Position numbers and translations under genes: made by a program. Below the pieces are notes generated by a model that saw only the letters and a list, made by a program, of their open reading frames with translations, had not been told where the DNA came from and did not search any database. A stretch of 64,000 bases of DNA from Triticum aestivum (Eukaryota; Streptophyta; Magnoliopsida; Poales; Poaceae), in the NCBI RefSeq assembly GCF_018294505.1, contig NC_057807.1:169288883-169352882 (forward strand). Reading direction: 5' to 3'. Positions 44,897 through 55,638 of the stretch are shown piece by piece; within the stretch, counting starts at the first letter, position 1; each line of letters starts with the position of its first letter.

Positions 44897-47258
44897 GTAC
44901 CTGAGGACTATCTCAGTGAACGTGGCATAGAGGCATCTCTCAAGTTGAAATTCAAGAAAGTCATCGAGAGCAAGGTAAGGAGGTGCAATAAGAAGCTTCA
45001 ACCATGTAGGCAATCATTCGTTGCCTGAAACAGACGGTGAAAGGGGTTCAGAGCGATGGGAATAAGTATTGCTTCTGATACCAGAATTGATGATCTCCCG
45101 GAAGGTGGCTCGTGAATTACATACGAGTTCACGTGCGAGGAATAAGTTTGAAACAGGGGTGTACAAGAGAGTCAGGTTTCGATCCTGTGGAACTGTGGGT
45201 TATGGGCCTGCCTTGTGAGTTAAAAGTAGAAAGGGCACTGACATCTTTCACGGTCATGATAGCAAGGCAGGTCAGAAGATAGCCTATCAGTTATGTTGGC
45301 AACAACGTTGGTACCAAGGGCAATGGACGAATAGAACCATTTTCCTACTCGTTAAGACGAGTCGGACCAATAGGCAAAATTCTCGTCCATTGGTGGCTAC
45401 CGGAATGTCATCAACAATAGTAACAAGGTCTCACTGACAGAGTTTTTACACCGAGGTGTTTACACAAGCAGGGAATTATCACTGCCTAGATATGTTAGGT
45501 TACAAGAAAGGCTAAACAATACAATGGAAAGGAATGTGTAGACTCGAATCCGTTATCAGCGTTCTCGAGTGTCTAACAACTCAGAACCCATGGAAAGTTA
45601 GAATCGGCGAGAAATAATAGTTGATGAAGAACTCATAAGAAGTTATGTAGCTCCATGATATTCTTGAGATACTAGAGGGTAATACTCGATGTTAGAACAT
45701 GATAGAGGTTGGACAGGTGAAAAGATCTGCAGAAGACAAGTACTTTAACTTGTCCGAGAAATGGGAGCAAAGAAGAACAATATGGTCGGAACCACGGTTG
45801 GAAAGGATCAAATATAGAGACAAGATGAACTTATCACAAGGGGATTATTATTATAACAAGAAGCTTCCATGATAAATTCCACATCTGGTCCATGGGTATG
45901 AACACAAAGGTTCAAGGTCGACTCCCACTTCTATAATGCCCAACCTTGCATTCACTTCTCACATTCGAAGAAGTTGTAGCATTCAAATTTTACCTAACGA
46001 AAATGTAGTAGAGTATGACCCGCATAACTTTTGAGTTCACATGGATTTAGGGAAGACACAGATTCAACCCATTGGGGCATCCTAGGAACATATAACACAT
46101 ACTTCAGGAGTAATTTATACAAGCTAGAAAGTAGAGCATGGTTGAGAAAGCAGAGGATACAATGTACCAAAAGAATTATGGATCCGAGGAAAAACTCATA
46201 AGGTTATTGAATATGAAGCATGTTGTCGGATAAAATCCAACAAAGGATTTCGTGGTCGACAACGGATTTGATGTGAGCATCAGTACTCAACTAGAAGAAG
46301 GAAGAATGCAAGGAGATCACACTATAGAAACAAATGACTAACTCAAGCTCAAATGCAAAGAAATTATGATTTCCAAATCAAGGGATCAAAAGCAAACACT
46401 CTGATTAAGGATGGATAAGTTGAATAGACCCAAAATGACAATCAATCAAGGCTTGATTGACCGAACATGAGCTCATGTCCGGAGTGATGTCTGAGCCAAG
46501 GGAAGAATTCTAATTACAATTGATTATTGCGAGCATTCACAAACATATCAAATCAAATGCTTGAAATTAGGATGACAAAGGATGCTAATTATATTACTAT
46601 ACATATGGTACTAACCATAGTGTAAGCAGGTAAGGAGGAACAAGAGTAATAGGTTACTGAGGATTTTTGGAAGATCGAGTAGTATGTCAATGTATCTCGT
46701 GATTCATATGAACAACTAGTAATGAACAATTCCTCGACAAGTGCAAAAAATTATTCATAGGGGTATCCATGCGACAAGGAATTGTGCATTAAGCATAAAA
46801 GATTCTTGGAATGTCGGAGAGCATTTCAGGACATCTTGTAATAACAAGAGTAATAGAGGATGAAGGTATGAGAAACAAGTGTATGTAGTTATCTAGAGGA
46901 TTTATCGAAGGTAGGGAACTACAAAATCGACGAGCACAAACGTCTCGGGAAATACTGAAGGATATCTTCAGAATCTTCTGGTTAAGCAAGCCATCATCTA
47001 GAATAAAGGGGCTCTCAAGGAGAAAGTATTTACGAGAACCCAGAATTAGAGTTAGCAAAACCATTTAACCAAATAGAAGAGAGATTAGAGTCCCAGAGTA
47101 TAGACGAGGAGTAAAAGATCCTAATACCACCCAATGGCGACGTGGGCCCGTAAGCCACACAACTATGTTAGTAAAACAATTTTCAAAGACTAGACTCAAC
47201 TTCGGCCAAGGAGTTTTGGAAGGGGGATTCCTACAGGCAGTCAGCTCTGATACCAACT
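44897..47258 (-). other. Non-coding internal domain of LARD B
   Basis: About 2.36 kb (2.66 kb with the duplication) without any gag, protease, polymerase or integrase motif on either strand; the longest open frames are about 90 codons with no recognisable domain. It is purine-rich on the plus strand, as in LARD A. Apart from the ends I could not align it with the internal domain of A by eye. Confidence 0.65.
47244..47255 (-). promoter_or_regulatory. Primer binding site (initiator tRNA-Met), LARD B
   Basis: The minus strand reads TGGTATCAGAGC, three bases inside the LTR end at 47259, exactly as in LARD A. Confidence 0.85.
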
Positions 47259-48786
47259 TGTGACGCCCTGATTTAATTGTACAGTAATCATACATGCAAA
47301 TGTGTATGATCCAGATCAGGGACTCATGGCAAGATATCACAACACAGCTGTAGATAGAAAAATTAAATTATGCAAGCTTTATATTACAAGCCAAGGGCCT
47401 CGAGGGCTCGAATACATAGCTCGATACACAAGAGTCAGTGGAAGCAACAACATCTGAGTACAGACATAAGTTAAACAAGGATGCCTTAAGAAGGCAAACA
47501 CAAAAGCAACAACGATCGAAGAGGAAAGGCCTCCTGTGTGGGACCTCCTAACTACTCCTGGTCGTCGGCGGTCTCCATGTAGTAGTAGGCTCCATTAGGG
47601 TAGTAGCAGACATTGGTGGTGGCATCTGGCTCCTGGGATCCACCAACTGGTTGCAACAACCTAAAAGAAGAAAGAAGGGGGGAAGATAGCAAAGCAATCG
47701 TGAGTACTCATCTGAAGCAATCGCAAGCATTAGATCTATACTAAGTATGCATTGGTATCAAAGGAAGGGATGTATCTGAGGACTAAACTGTAGAATGCCA
47801 GAATATAGGGGAAAGTCTAGCCTATCAAAGACTAGCATCTTCAAGAGTCTTGCAGTATTCAGAAGAGTGCAGAATAGCAGTTTATAACTAATGAGCATGT
47901 TGTAGTATTAATGCCCAGGGATCCTTCCTCTACTCTCTGCGAGAAAGTAATCCCGGAGCCAACATATCCATCTCATGTCTCAAGTATCCATTTCTAGTTG
48001 TAATAGATCGGGATACAACTCTGAGCGTCCGTTACTGTGGACACGGCTATTCGAATAGATAACTACCCTGCAGGGGTGTACCACATTACCCAACACACTT
48101 GATTACTCTGGCCGGACACACTTTCTTGGGTCCATGCCCGGCCTCAGAAGATCAACACGTCGCAACCCTACCTAGGCTCAGCAGAGAGGTCCCTGCCGGT
48201 TTACATCTTAAGCACTCCAGAGTCTTCGGCCCATCACCCGTTGCACTCCGGGTTGTTTCGAGCAGGGCAGGCTCATGCTCCACCTCTGTCATGGATGGTG
48301 CCGACCCAGCCGTGCTGCAATGCTGAACTGGACGTCTGACAAAGCTTCGGCTGATACTACGACGCCGAGTGATGATATCTGTTCCCGCGTGGTGGTTAGT
48401 GTGTATAGGCCAGTGGCCAACTCAGGACATCTACCCAAACCCTTAATGTATTAGGAGCTCATGGAGACGAGCAGAGACTCACGATAATGTGACCACGTCA
48501 CCCCGTCTCGAGGAAATACGGCAAGGGCCAGGCCCAACACTCTCTCTCTTGGGTGATCTTCCCCCCCGGCAATGCCTCGTAATTATCTCGTGGGTGCTCT
48601 CTGGGCCCACCCCGACTTTCACATCAACCCACGGGTACCCCTCAAGGCCAACCCGACTAAGCAGAAACTGTTGGGAACTTAGGTCCACCTCTACCGGGAT
48701 GGTACCTCCTGTCCCTACAGTCCCATAGTAACTGTGCACGGGGAGGTAAAGGTAACTATGTGTCTGTAACATCAAGGCAGAAACCC

Positions 48787-48987
48787 GAGGAATCACCCTC
48801 GATAGAATCCACTCAATGTAATCATCAAGCTGAACTTAGGAGGAATCACCCTCGAGGTTCACACTGGAGGTGTTGCACGATAGAGTCGTATCGGGAGTGG
48901 TGAAGGAGGAATCACCCTCGATGACCACGACCGAATAGCTACACTATAGAGTTATCCTCAGGAGTGTGTTATGAGGTATCACCCTCG
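48787..48987. repeat. Four spaced copies of gaatcaccctcg
   Basis: gaggaatcaccctcga at 48787, 48839 and 48906, and gaggtatcaccctcgg at 48973, 52-67 bp apart. Each contains the small inverted repeat GAGG..CCTC. The block of about 0.6 kb around them is absent from the left LTR. Confidence 0.7.
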
Positions 48988-49741
48988 GCAATCGATAGTA
49001 GCTCAGCAGAGTCGAGCAATAAAGGGGGTGTGATGTGATGTGTTGGGCTCTGTATGTCGATCACGTTGATCGAGTCATCGATCATCAAGCCGGGGAAACT
49101 AGGACAAGGTGAGCAGCACTGGTGGATCACAAACCAACCTACACTAAGCAGTTTAGGATAAGCACGTAAGGTACAATAGTAGGTTACAAAAGCTGGTTAT
49201 GCATCATAATAGGAGCAATCAATAACAGTAGCAAAAATCTAATGCAAGCATGAGAGAGAATGGAACAGGCGATATCAGAATGATCAAGGGGGGTTTGCTT
49301 GCCTCGAAGCTCTACTAAAAAGGAAGACATGTCATCGTCGATGTAGTCGATCATTGTGGCATCAACAACGGTCTAGGGGTCTACCGGAGAGAAGAGGGGG
49401 AAGGAATAGTAAATACAAAGCACACAGATGCATCACTAAGCATGAGATGATGAAATGCGGTGCTAGGGTTGTTCTAATGCAGTGCTAGGTAGCACCGGTG
49501 AAGGGGGAAAACAACCGGGAAAGTATTCCCGGTGTTAGGTATTTTTGGACAGACAGAACGGAGGGGATGGTTCCAGTTTCGCTATGCTAGGGGCACATGC
49601 CGGATGAATGGAGAGCGTATTCGGAATCGTCTCGTTTTTCTGAGCAACTTTCATGTAGAAAGTATTTACATCTAACTTGCAGATTATTTTAAATTAATTT
49701 TCAAAGTTTTAATCAATTTCTAGAATTACCTGATTTAATTT

Positions 49742-50367
49742 AGGGACAAATGCATTTTTGCCCCTAATTGGAACCTACCCATGGGTTTTGCCCTTACTTT
49801 TCGACTCTGCTCAGTTTTGCCCTTAGATTTTCCTCTGAGGTCGTCCAATGCCCTTTGACCGTTAGGCTAATACTTAGAAAATTCATAACAAATTGATATG
49901 AACTCAGAAAAAATGCAAATTAGATATCAAAATGTTCATATAAGCATTAGCTTTATGTTTATGTCAGTTGCATTCAGGAAAAAAAGCACTGTTTAAAGAA
50001 CCTAAGGTTATTCAAGTTATTAACATTATTAAAAATAAAAAGGTAAAAATAATACTTTTTTCAGGAACAAAAATTACATGCAAATGTAGGTGACATTTTC
50101 TGAACATCCTGATATCTTATTTGCATTTTTTGAGTTCATATCAACTTGTTATGAAGTTTCAAAATAATGGTCAAAGTCGTTTGAACATTCATAATAAGTT
50201 GATATGAACTCTGAAAAATGCAAAATATATATCAGCATGTTCAGAAAACATCACCTACATTTGCATGTAATTTTTATTCATGAAAAAAGTATTTTTATAC
50301 CTTTTCATTTTTAATAATGTTAATAACATTAATAATCTCGGGTAGTTTAAACGATACTTTTGTCCTT
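49742..50367. mobile_element. Foldback/MITE-like insertion in LARD B LTR
   Basis: 626 bp present in the right LTR and absent at 19640 in the left LTR. The ends are imperfect inverted repeats: agggacaaa at the left and tttgtcctt at the right. It contains two inverted arms of about 140 bp (50016-50155 and 50188-50327) with a 32 bp loop, and a partial third copy at 49881-49942. No open frame for a transposase. The target duplication is unclear (TTTA/AAAT context). It could be a MITE; the superfamily is not determined. Confidence 0.7.
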
Positions 50368-50639
50368 AAATCAAAAACAGGATTATGATGTTAGCCTGAC
50401 GTCATCATGACGTGAGCCGTCAACAGAGCGTTGACTGGTCAAACTGACGACCGGGACCCACTATTATTGTCACATGAGCTAATCTAATAGTTTAATTAGA
50501 CTAATTATGCAATTACGGTAATTAAAAAGAGTTAAATAGGTTAATTAATTAATTAGTTAATTAATTATTTTTTAATTATCATTTTTAATTTTGTTTCTCT
50601 CTCTCTATATATATATTAATTTCGTTTATAACTAGGGCC

Positions 50640-51450
50640 TGGGCCCCACTGGTCAGTGGGCCAAGGCTTTAGCGGGGCAGGCGGTTACGGGCACAGCGGG
50701 CGTGCGGGCGCCGACCCGGTCCCACGAGGGCGGTGGAGCAGGAAGGGGCGGGCCACATGGGCGCCGCCGCGGGGTAGTGGGCTGTTGTGGCGCGGTGGTC
50801 GCCGGGGAGGGAGGCAGTGCATGGTGGGTTGGGGCCCGAGGCGACGGCTCGATGCAGGGGCAAGCGAGGGCGAGCCGGCAGCGCGGCGTTAAGCTGCAGG
50901 GCAGCAGCGGCTAGCAGGGGACTATGCGTGTGGGCGCAGGGAGGCAGTTGGAGTGAAGCGGCTGCGAGGCCGGCGAGGCGCAGGTCGTGGCCGGAGGAGG
51001 CGTCGACCGCGTTGGGTGGTAATGGGCGCGGCCCGGCGTGGCTGAGTGCGTGCACGCGCGTGGTCCAGAGGCAGCGAGCGCGGCCCGACCGCGGTGATCG
51101 GACGGAGAAGTGGGGCTAGGTTGAGAGGGGGTTCCTCACCCATGATGTAGGGGAACGGGCGGCGTGGCTCGGAGAAGCAGCGCGAGGAGGAGATGAGGAC
51201 GTGGTCTGGCATCGTTGTGGCTTCGGCGAGGGGGGCTCCGAGCGTCGGTGGCGTCGGGGCCGAGCCACAGTTCCAGATCAGGGGTGGAGGGGACGGGACA
51301 ACGCGCAGACGGGCGTTGGGGGCGGCTCGGTGGCGAGGTGAGGCAGTGACATCAAGGTCTGGTGTCGGCAATGAGGTGGCAGAGAAGGCGAGCGGCGACG
51401 GGGCACCGATCTGCCCGATCTAGATCGAGGGAGGCAGAGGAGGGCGAGGG
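50640..51450. other. GC-rich block inside LARD B 5' LTR
   Basis: Counterpart of 19925-20700. Open frames of 76-149 codons exist, but the frames are not conserved between the two LTR copies (indels shift them), so I treat the block as non-coding 5' transcribed sequence downstream of the TATA-like CCTATAA. Confidence 0.6.
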
Positions 51451-52029
51451 AGTGGGGCGAGTGGGGTGGGGATCGTGTGGGTTGTGGGGTGGATTAAGTC
51501 ATGGGTAAGGGGTTATAGGTGGGGGAAAATTGGGCCAGCTGGGGAAGTGGCTGACTAGGCCGGCCAGTTGGCCGAGGCCCAAGGGCAGTGGTGGTGTTTT
51601 TCTTTTATTTGAAACCGCTCCACTATTTTCATTTTAGTTTTATTTTTTATAAAACACAACACTTACATCTAAAATTAGCATTAACAATTAATCCACTCCT
51701 ACAAATAATTTGGCACTTTAATAAAACATGTTTATATTTGTTTACTATTTATGAGCATTTAATAATTGTTTTTGGCTACTGTTTTATTTATGTAAGAGCT
51801 TTTAAACCTTTTATAAAAATATGATTTCTACACCAATGTTTTCGGCTGCTGTTTTGTTTGTCACACCCAGAACATTTTAGTTTGAAAAGTTTGAAAACTT
51901 TGGCCGTTTGACTTGATTTTGAAATTTGAATTCAAATGGGATTGAACCATCGTGGGATTAACCACCATAATCATGGTGACATGGCATCATTAGCAGAGGT
52001 TACTGTAGCTTAATTATTCGGTCATCCCA

Positions 52030-54456
52030 ACATGGAAGATATTGACCGCCCCATGGCTCCATGAGCGGTGTGGGCACACAAAATAGATGTTTATTTGAAG
52101 GTTTAGAGATGCCACATACAAATTCACTTGGAATGGCAGGGTAATACCGCATATAGGTAGGTATGGTTGAATTTTTTGGAACAACTTTCGGTTTCAAGAT
52201 TTTGGATGCACAAGCAGTATTTCCACTTAGTAAAGGCAAAGGCTAGCAAATAGATTGAGAAGCGACCTACTAGAGAGAGACAATTTTCATAATTGTGCAT
52301 CGCGAATAATTAACATTGAACATGAGCATGAGTAGGATATAAAAAACCTGAATATAAATATCATGAAGGCTACATTGGTTCTGAATCAACTACATGTGTG
52401 AACATGTGCCAAGTCAAGCCACTTGAATCACTTAGAGGAGGATACCATCCTAACATACTACATCATAACCATTTTAATGCATGCTGACACTCAAGATAAA
52501 TCATTATCCACTCCTAGCTACTTAAGCATGGCATGAGCAACTATAATATCTAATTATCGTCATGAACATGTTTACTCATAATATGCTGAATCGAGGATAC
52601 TGAGTTAAACATATTAACAAAAGCAAAAAACAAGAAGAGTTCATGCTAACTTTTCTTTGCCACAGTCACTTCATCAAATCATTGTCATTATTTCCTTTCA
52701 CTTGCACAACTGAATGATGTGGAAATAATAGTAGTGCAAGAGTGCCCTGGAAGCTAAAATCTGCAAATATTTTATTCAAAGGAGAAGACAAGTAAATATT
52801 GGCCCTTCATTAGATTAACAACAACGTATATAAGAGCCACAAGAAAATTCTTACGAAGTCTTCTCCTTATGACGACTCAAAGAAATTCAGAGGAACACAC
52901 TGAAATATTTTAGGAGGTTTTAGTTTTTCCGAAGAAAACAAACTAAAGAAGAAAAACAAAAGGCGAGAAAAACTACTTACACAAGAGAACTCCCAACAAA
53001 CAAAATATGAAATGAGAAGTCTTTTTGGGTTATGTTTACTACTATGAACTAACTAAACAAGAAAGGAAAACTCAAAAGAGTGAGATATAATTTTGGATTT
53101 TTAAAGTTTTTCAAACACACAAAAGAAAAGTCAAATAAATCTAAGCATGGATATACAGTGAAAACGATTAAGACCAACAACTGGAATGAATGTGTGATAC
53201 ATGACTGTAAAGAGGGTGAGTATATGTAGTCCCCCAAGCTTAGGGTTTTGGCCTAACTTGGTCTAGCGCCACCACTGATCAGGACAGTAGTCATAATTAT
53301 AAATCGGGGCAATGTTCAACGCTGCCACATCAGCAAGCCAGACAATCTCTACTGCCTCATTGTACTCATGCACCTCATCCTCGTAGACACAATTTCTTTG
53401 TTTCCTATGAAAGTCAAAGAGAATAGGCGCATGAAAAATAACGGAGACATCACGATATTTATCAAATATGAAGTTATAGTCATATTTGCGAGTCTCATAC
53501 TTAATAAACACACGGTGTTGCATCGCCTCAAAATCTAAGTACTTATCAGGTAGTATGGGATCATTAGGTCAGGGAGAGACCCCAAGTTTTGCAGCTACAC
53601 TGGAGGCATAGATTCCTCCATATAAATCACCATTACCTATGGTAAGTTCAGCATTTTGAATATATATTGATGAAATTCTTCCTTAATGCCTGCACCTATC
53701 ATGAATATGTCACGCAAACATTGGCATTATTTCTCTTTAGCACCTTGCACCGAACTTGCTCGTGGTTCAATATATGCCTGACGTGTCGAGCCCTAGCTTG
53801 ATGATCCTCCCGAGGACCTCCTCCTTGAAGAACTTCTCCCAAAGATCTTCATTTTACTGAGAGAAAATTTCTGAAAATTTCTGGACCACAAAAAGAAGTT
53901 AACAAAACTTAACAAGATTGAGAGCAACTACTCATACAAGTGTTTAGAGCCTATATCAACCATTCAGACTACTAGAACCAAATAAATTCAACATGCAAGC
54001 TCATTTTGAGTGGCACCAATAGTAGCTAAATAAGCAAAATATAAACCACCAAAACAAAAACTAATTGGACCATTGGAGGAGTCACATACCAAGGAGTAAT
54101 CCCCCAAAACAGTTTCGGAAATGGAGGTCCGAGCAAAAAGATCAAAAATCTCAGTTTTAGAAGCAAGAACACGAGAACAATAGCTACCACAATTTTTTCT
54201 GGAGGAAGGAGATGAAGTGCACAAGTGCACTAAGTGAGTGGGGTGATGTGAGTGTCACAAGGCAACATGGCACACCAGGGGGGTAGGCGTGCCCTATTGC
54301 CTTGTGAGCAACAGGTGCACCCCCTGGGGTGTGTTCAGTGCCAAAGATTCTTCAATATTCAGAAATATCATGTTAAAATTTTACGACATTCTGAGCACTT
54401 TTATTTCTGGGTCATTTTTTACTGAACGGATAGTTTAGAAAATAGGATAATTATGG
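52030..54456 (-). mobile_element. Decayed Athila-type remnant, minus strand
   Basis: AT-rich DNA that I recognise as the internal domain of an Athila-type grass element in reverse orientation, from phrases such as tcccccaagcttagggttttggcc (53231-53254, split by mutation) next to a short gag-like frame. 54240-54440 (ccaggggggtaggcgtgcc) resembles the middle of an Athila-type LTR on the minus strand. No intact LTR pair or pol. Boundaries are set only by the neighbouring elements. Confidence 0.5.
53263..53852 (-). pseudogene. Athila-type ORF1 remnant
   Basis: The minus strand starts with an ATG near 53852 (MKIFGRSSSRRRSSGGSSS) followed by stops. The last 86 codons (53523-53263) are open: a Tyr/Asp-rich segment with FIFDKYRDVSVIFHAP and YNEAVEIVWLADVA, ending DQWWR just before the conserved ccaagcttagg. 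No known catalytic domain. Serine/arginine-rich starts like this are seen in Athila ORF1 (gag-like) proteins, but the assignment is inference. Confidence 0.4.
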
Positions 54457-55584
54457 TGTTGGTGCTCGAAAATGGCATGATCGCAAAGAGTGACTTGAGG
54501 GGTTGAGCTTAAAATTATGATTTCATGTCACCATTTGATGGCTCTCTTCAAGAAAATCGGAATAGATATGAAGATGGTCCAAAACGGATCTCAGATGCAA
54601 AAGGTATGACTATCTCGGAGATACATGTGTTGACATCAGATTAGAAAATGGCATGAAACACAATTAAGATGGCCTCGTATGGAAAATGTTTCAACATGAA
54701 AGTTCTTCGTCTTGTCGAAGCGCATGCCTTTTATATAAAAATTATCTTAACTTGAGGTCGTATGCAAAAATTAGAGCCAAAACTGCGCACTGCAGCACTG
54801 CATGGCCGGATCATCCGAGCCGGGGTCCAGATCATTCCGTCGGAGGCCGAACAAAATACACAAACAACAGAAGCTAAAAATGAAGCCGGATGACCCAGAC
54901 GTCCAGGCAAATTTTTTCTACTGCAGATGTTAGAAAACAGCCCGAGCCCCCCTCAAGATGACTTCAAGTCAAAAAGTGTACAACATCAAAGTTGCGCATC
55001 TCATCGAAATGAATGATTTTGTTATAAAAATCGTTTTAATCCAAGGTCATACGCAAAACTTACACCCACACCATTGTGCTGCTGTCACAAATCTGGGTTT
55101 GGCCAGATCATCCGGGCCTAGAGACGGACATCCGGGCCGGATGTCATGCAAAGTCCGAATTTGGTTAGATTTTAATGGTTTAGATGGCAATGCAAGTCCT
55201 TTTCTTATACAGGAGGTCCATCCGCCTCATATATAGACAAGAGGTGACGACCGATTGAATAACAACACACAATCGAACAAATCATCTACCACTTTTACCT
55301 TTAATTTTATCGTCTCCCTTGTATATCTCTTCTCGTTCTTCGCCGTTCTTCAAGATTGGAGGGCAGCGAACCTCGAGGCCCTAGGGGCGAGCAAATCGAC
55401 CTAGGGAAGCCATAGCCGCCATGCGCCCTCACAGGGTCCCTCCTGTGCGTGTGGGGTTTCGGGTCCTTAAAAGCGCCCACCGGATGTTTGCGTACCGCGC
55501 TTCCGTATGGGTCTCCTTAGATGTGAGCTGCGGTGCAATAGCCCTGGTGTCGAGGGCACACGGTGAAGTGCTCGTGTGCAAACA
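54457..55584 (+). repeat. 5' LTR of the 54457 gypsy element
   Basis: 1128 bp, TGTTGGTGCTCG..GTGCAAACA. TATA box tatatag at 55230-55236. Two diverged direct copies of about 160 bp occur at 54670-54830 and 54955-55120 (shared: caacatgaaagtt/caacatcaaagtt, ataaaaattatctt/ataaaaatcgtttt, gccggatcatccg/gccagatcatccg). Confidence 0.7.
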
Positions 55585-55590
55585 TACTTT

Positions 55591-55610
55591 TTGGCGACTC
55601 CGCTGGGGAC
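55591..55610 (+). promoter_or_regulatory. Primer binding site of the 54457 element
   Basis: ttggcgactccgctggggac, six bases after the LTR end. A common gypsy-type primer site; the tRNA was not identified. Confidence 0.65.
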
Positions 55611-55638
55611 TAAAGATCAATCATCATCGTCATCCATC

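Larger units (their letters stand above)
18654..52029 (-). mobile_element. LARD-like retrotransposon 'B' with nested insertions
   Basis: Minus-strand element. The 5' LTR (47259-52029) is complete at 4771 bp. The internal domain (44598-47258) is non-coding and bounded by a tRNA-Met primer site and a polypurine tract. The 3' LTR survives as three pieces: 18654-20795, 30905-31064 and 44271-44597. The pieces align in order with 48190-52029 of the other LTR once the Fatima-like and Tat-like insertions are removed. About 0.93 kb of the left LTR end is gone, replaced by the Athila-type element. Architecture as for LARD A: no coding capacity and very long LTRs. Confidence 0.8.
47259..52029 (-). repeat. 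5' LTR of LARD B (4771 bp)
   Basis: Starts TGTGACGCCC. The far end reads ..cggtcatccca, an eroded form of gggcgtcaca. 47290-47580 matches 3010-3312. It holds four spaced gaatcaccctcg-type repeats (48787-48987), a foldback insertion (49742-50367), a GC-rich block (50640-51450) and a minus-strand CCTATAA at 51510-51520. It carries the unoccupied versions of both nested insertion sites (about 51541 and 51698-51702). No gene. Confidence 0.85.

Noticed and set aside
53988..54230. 80-codon minus-strand frame as a small gene
   Set aside because: No homology or domain that I can see, in a decayed Athila-type leader; kept only as part of the remnant.
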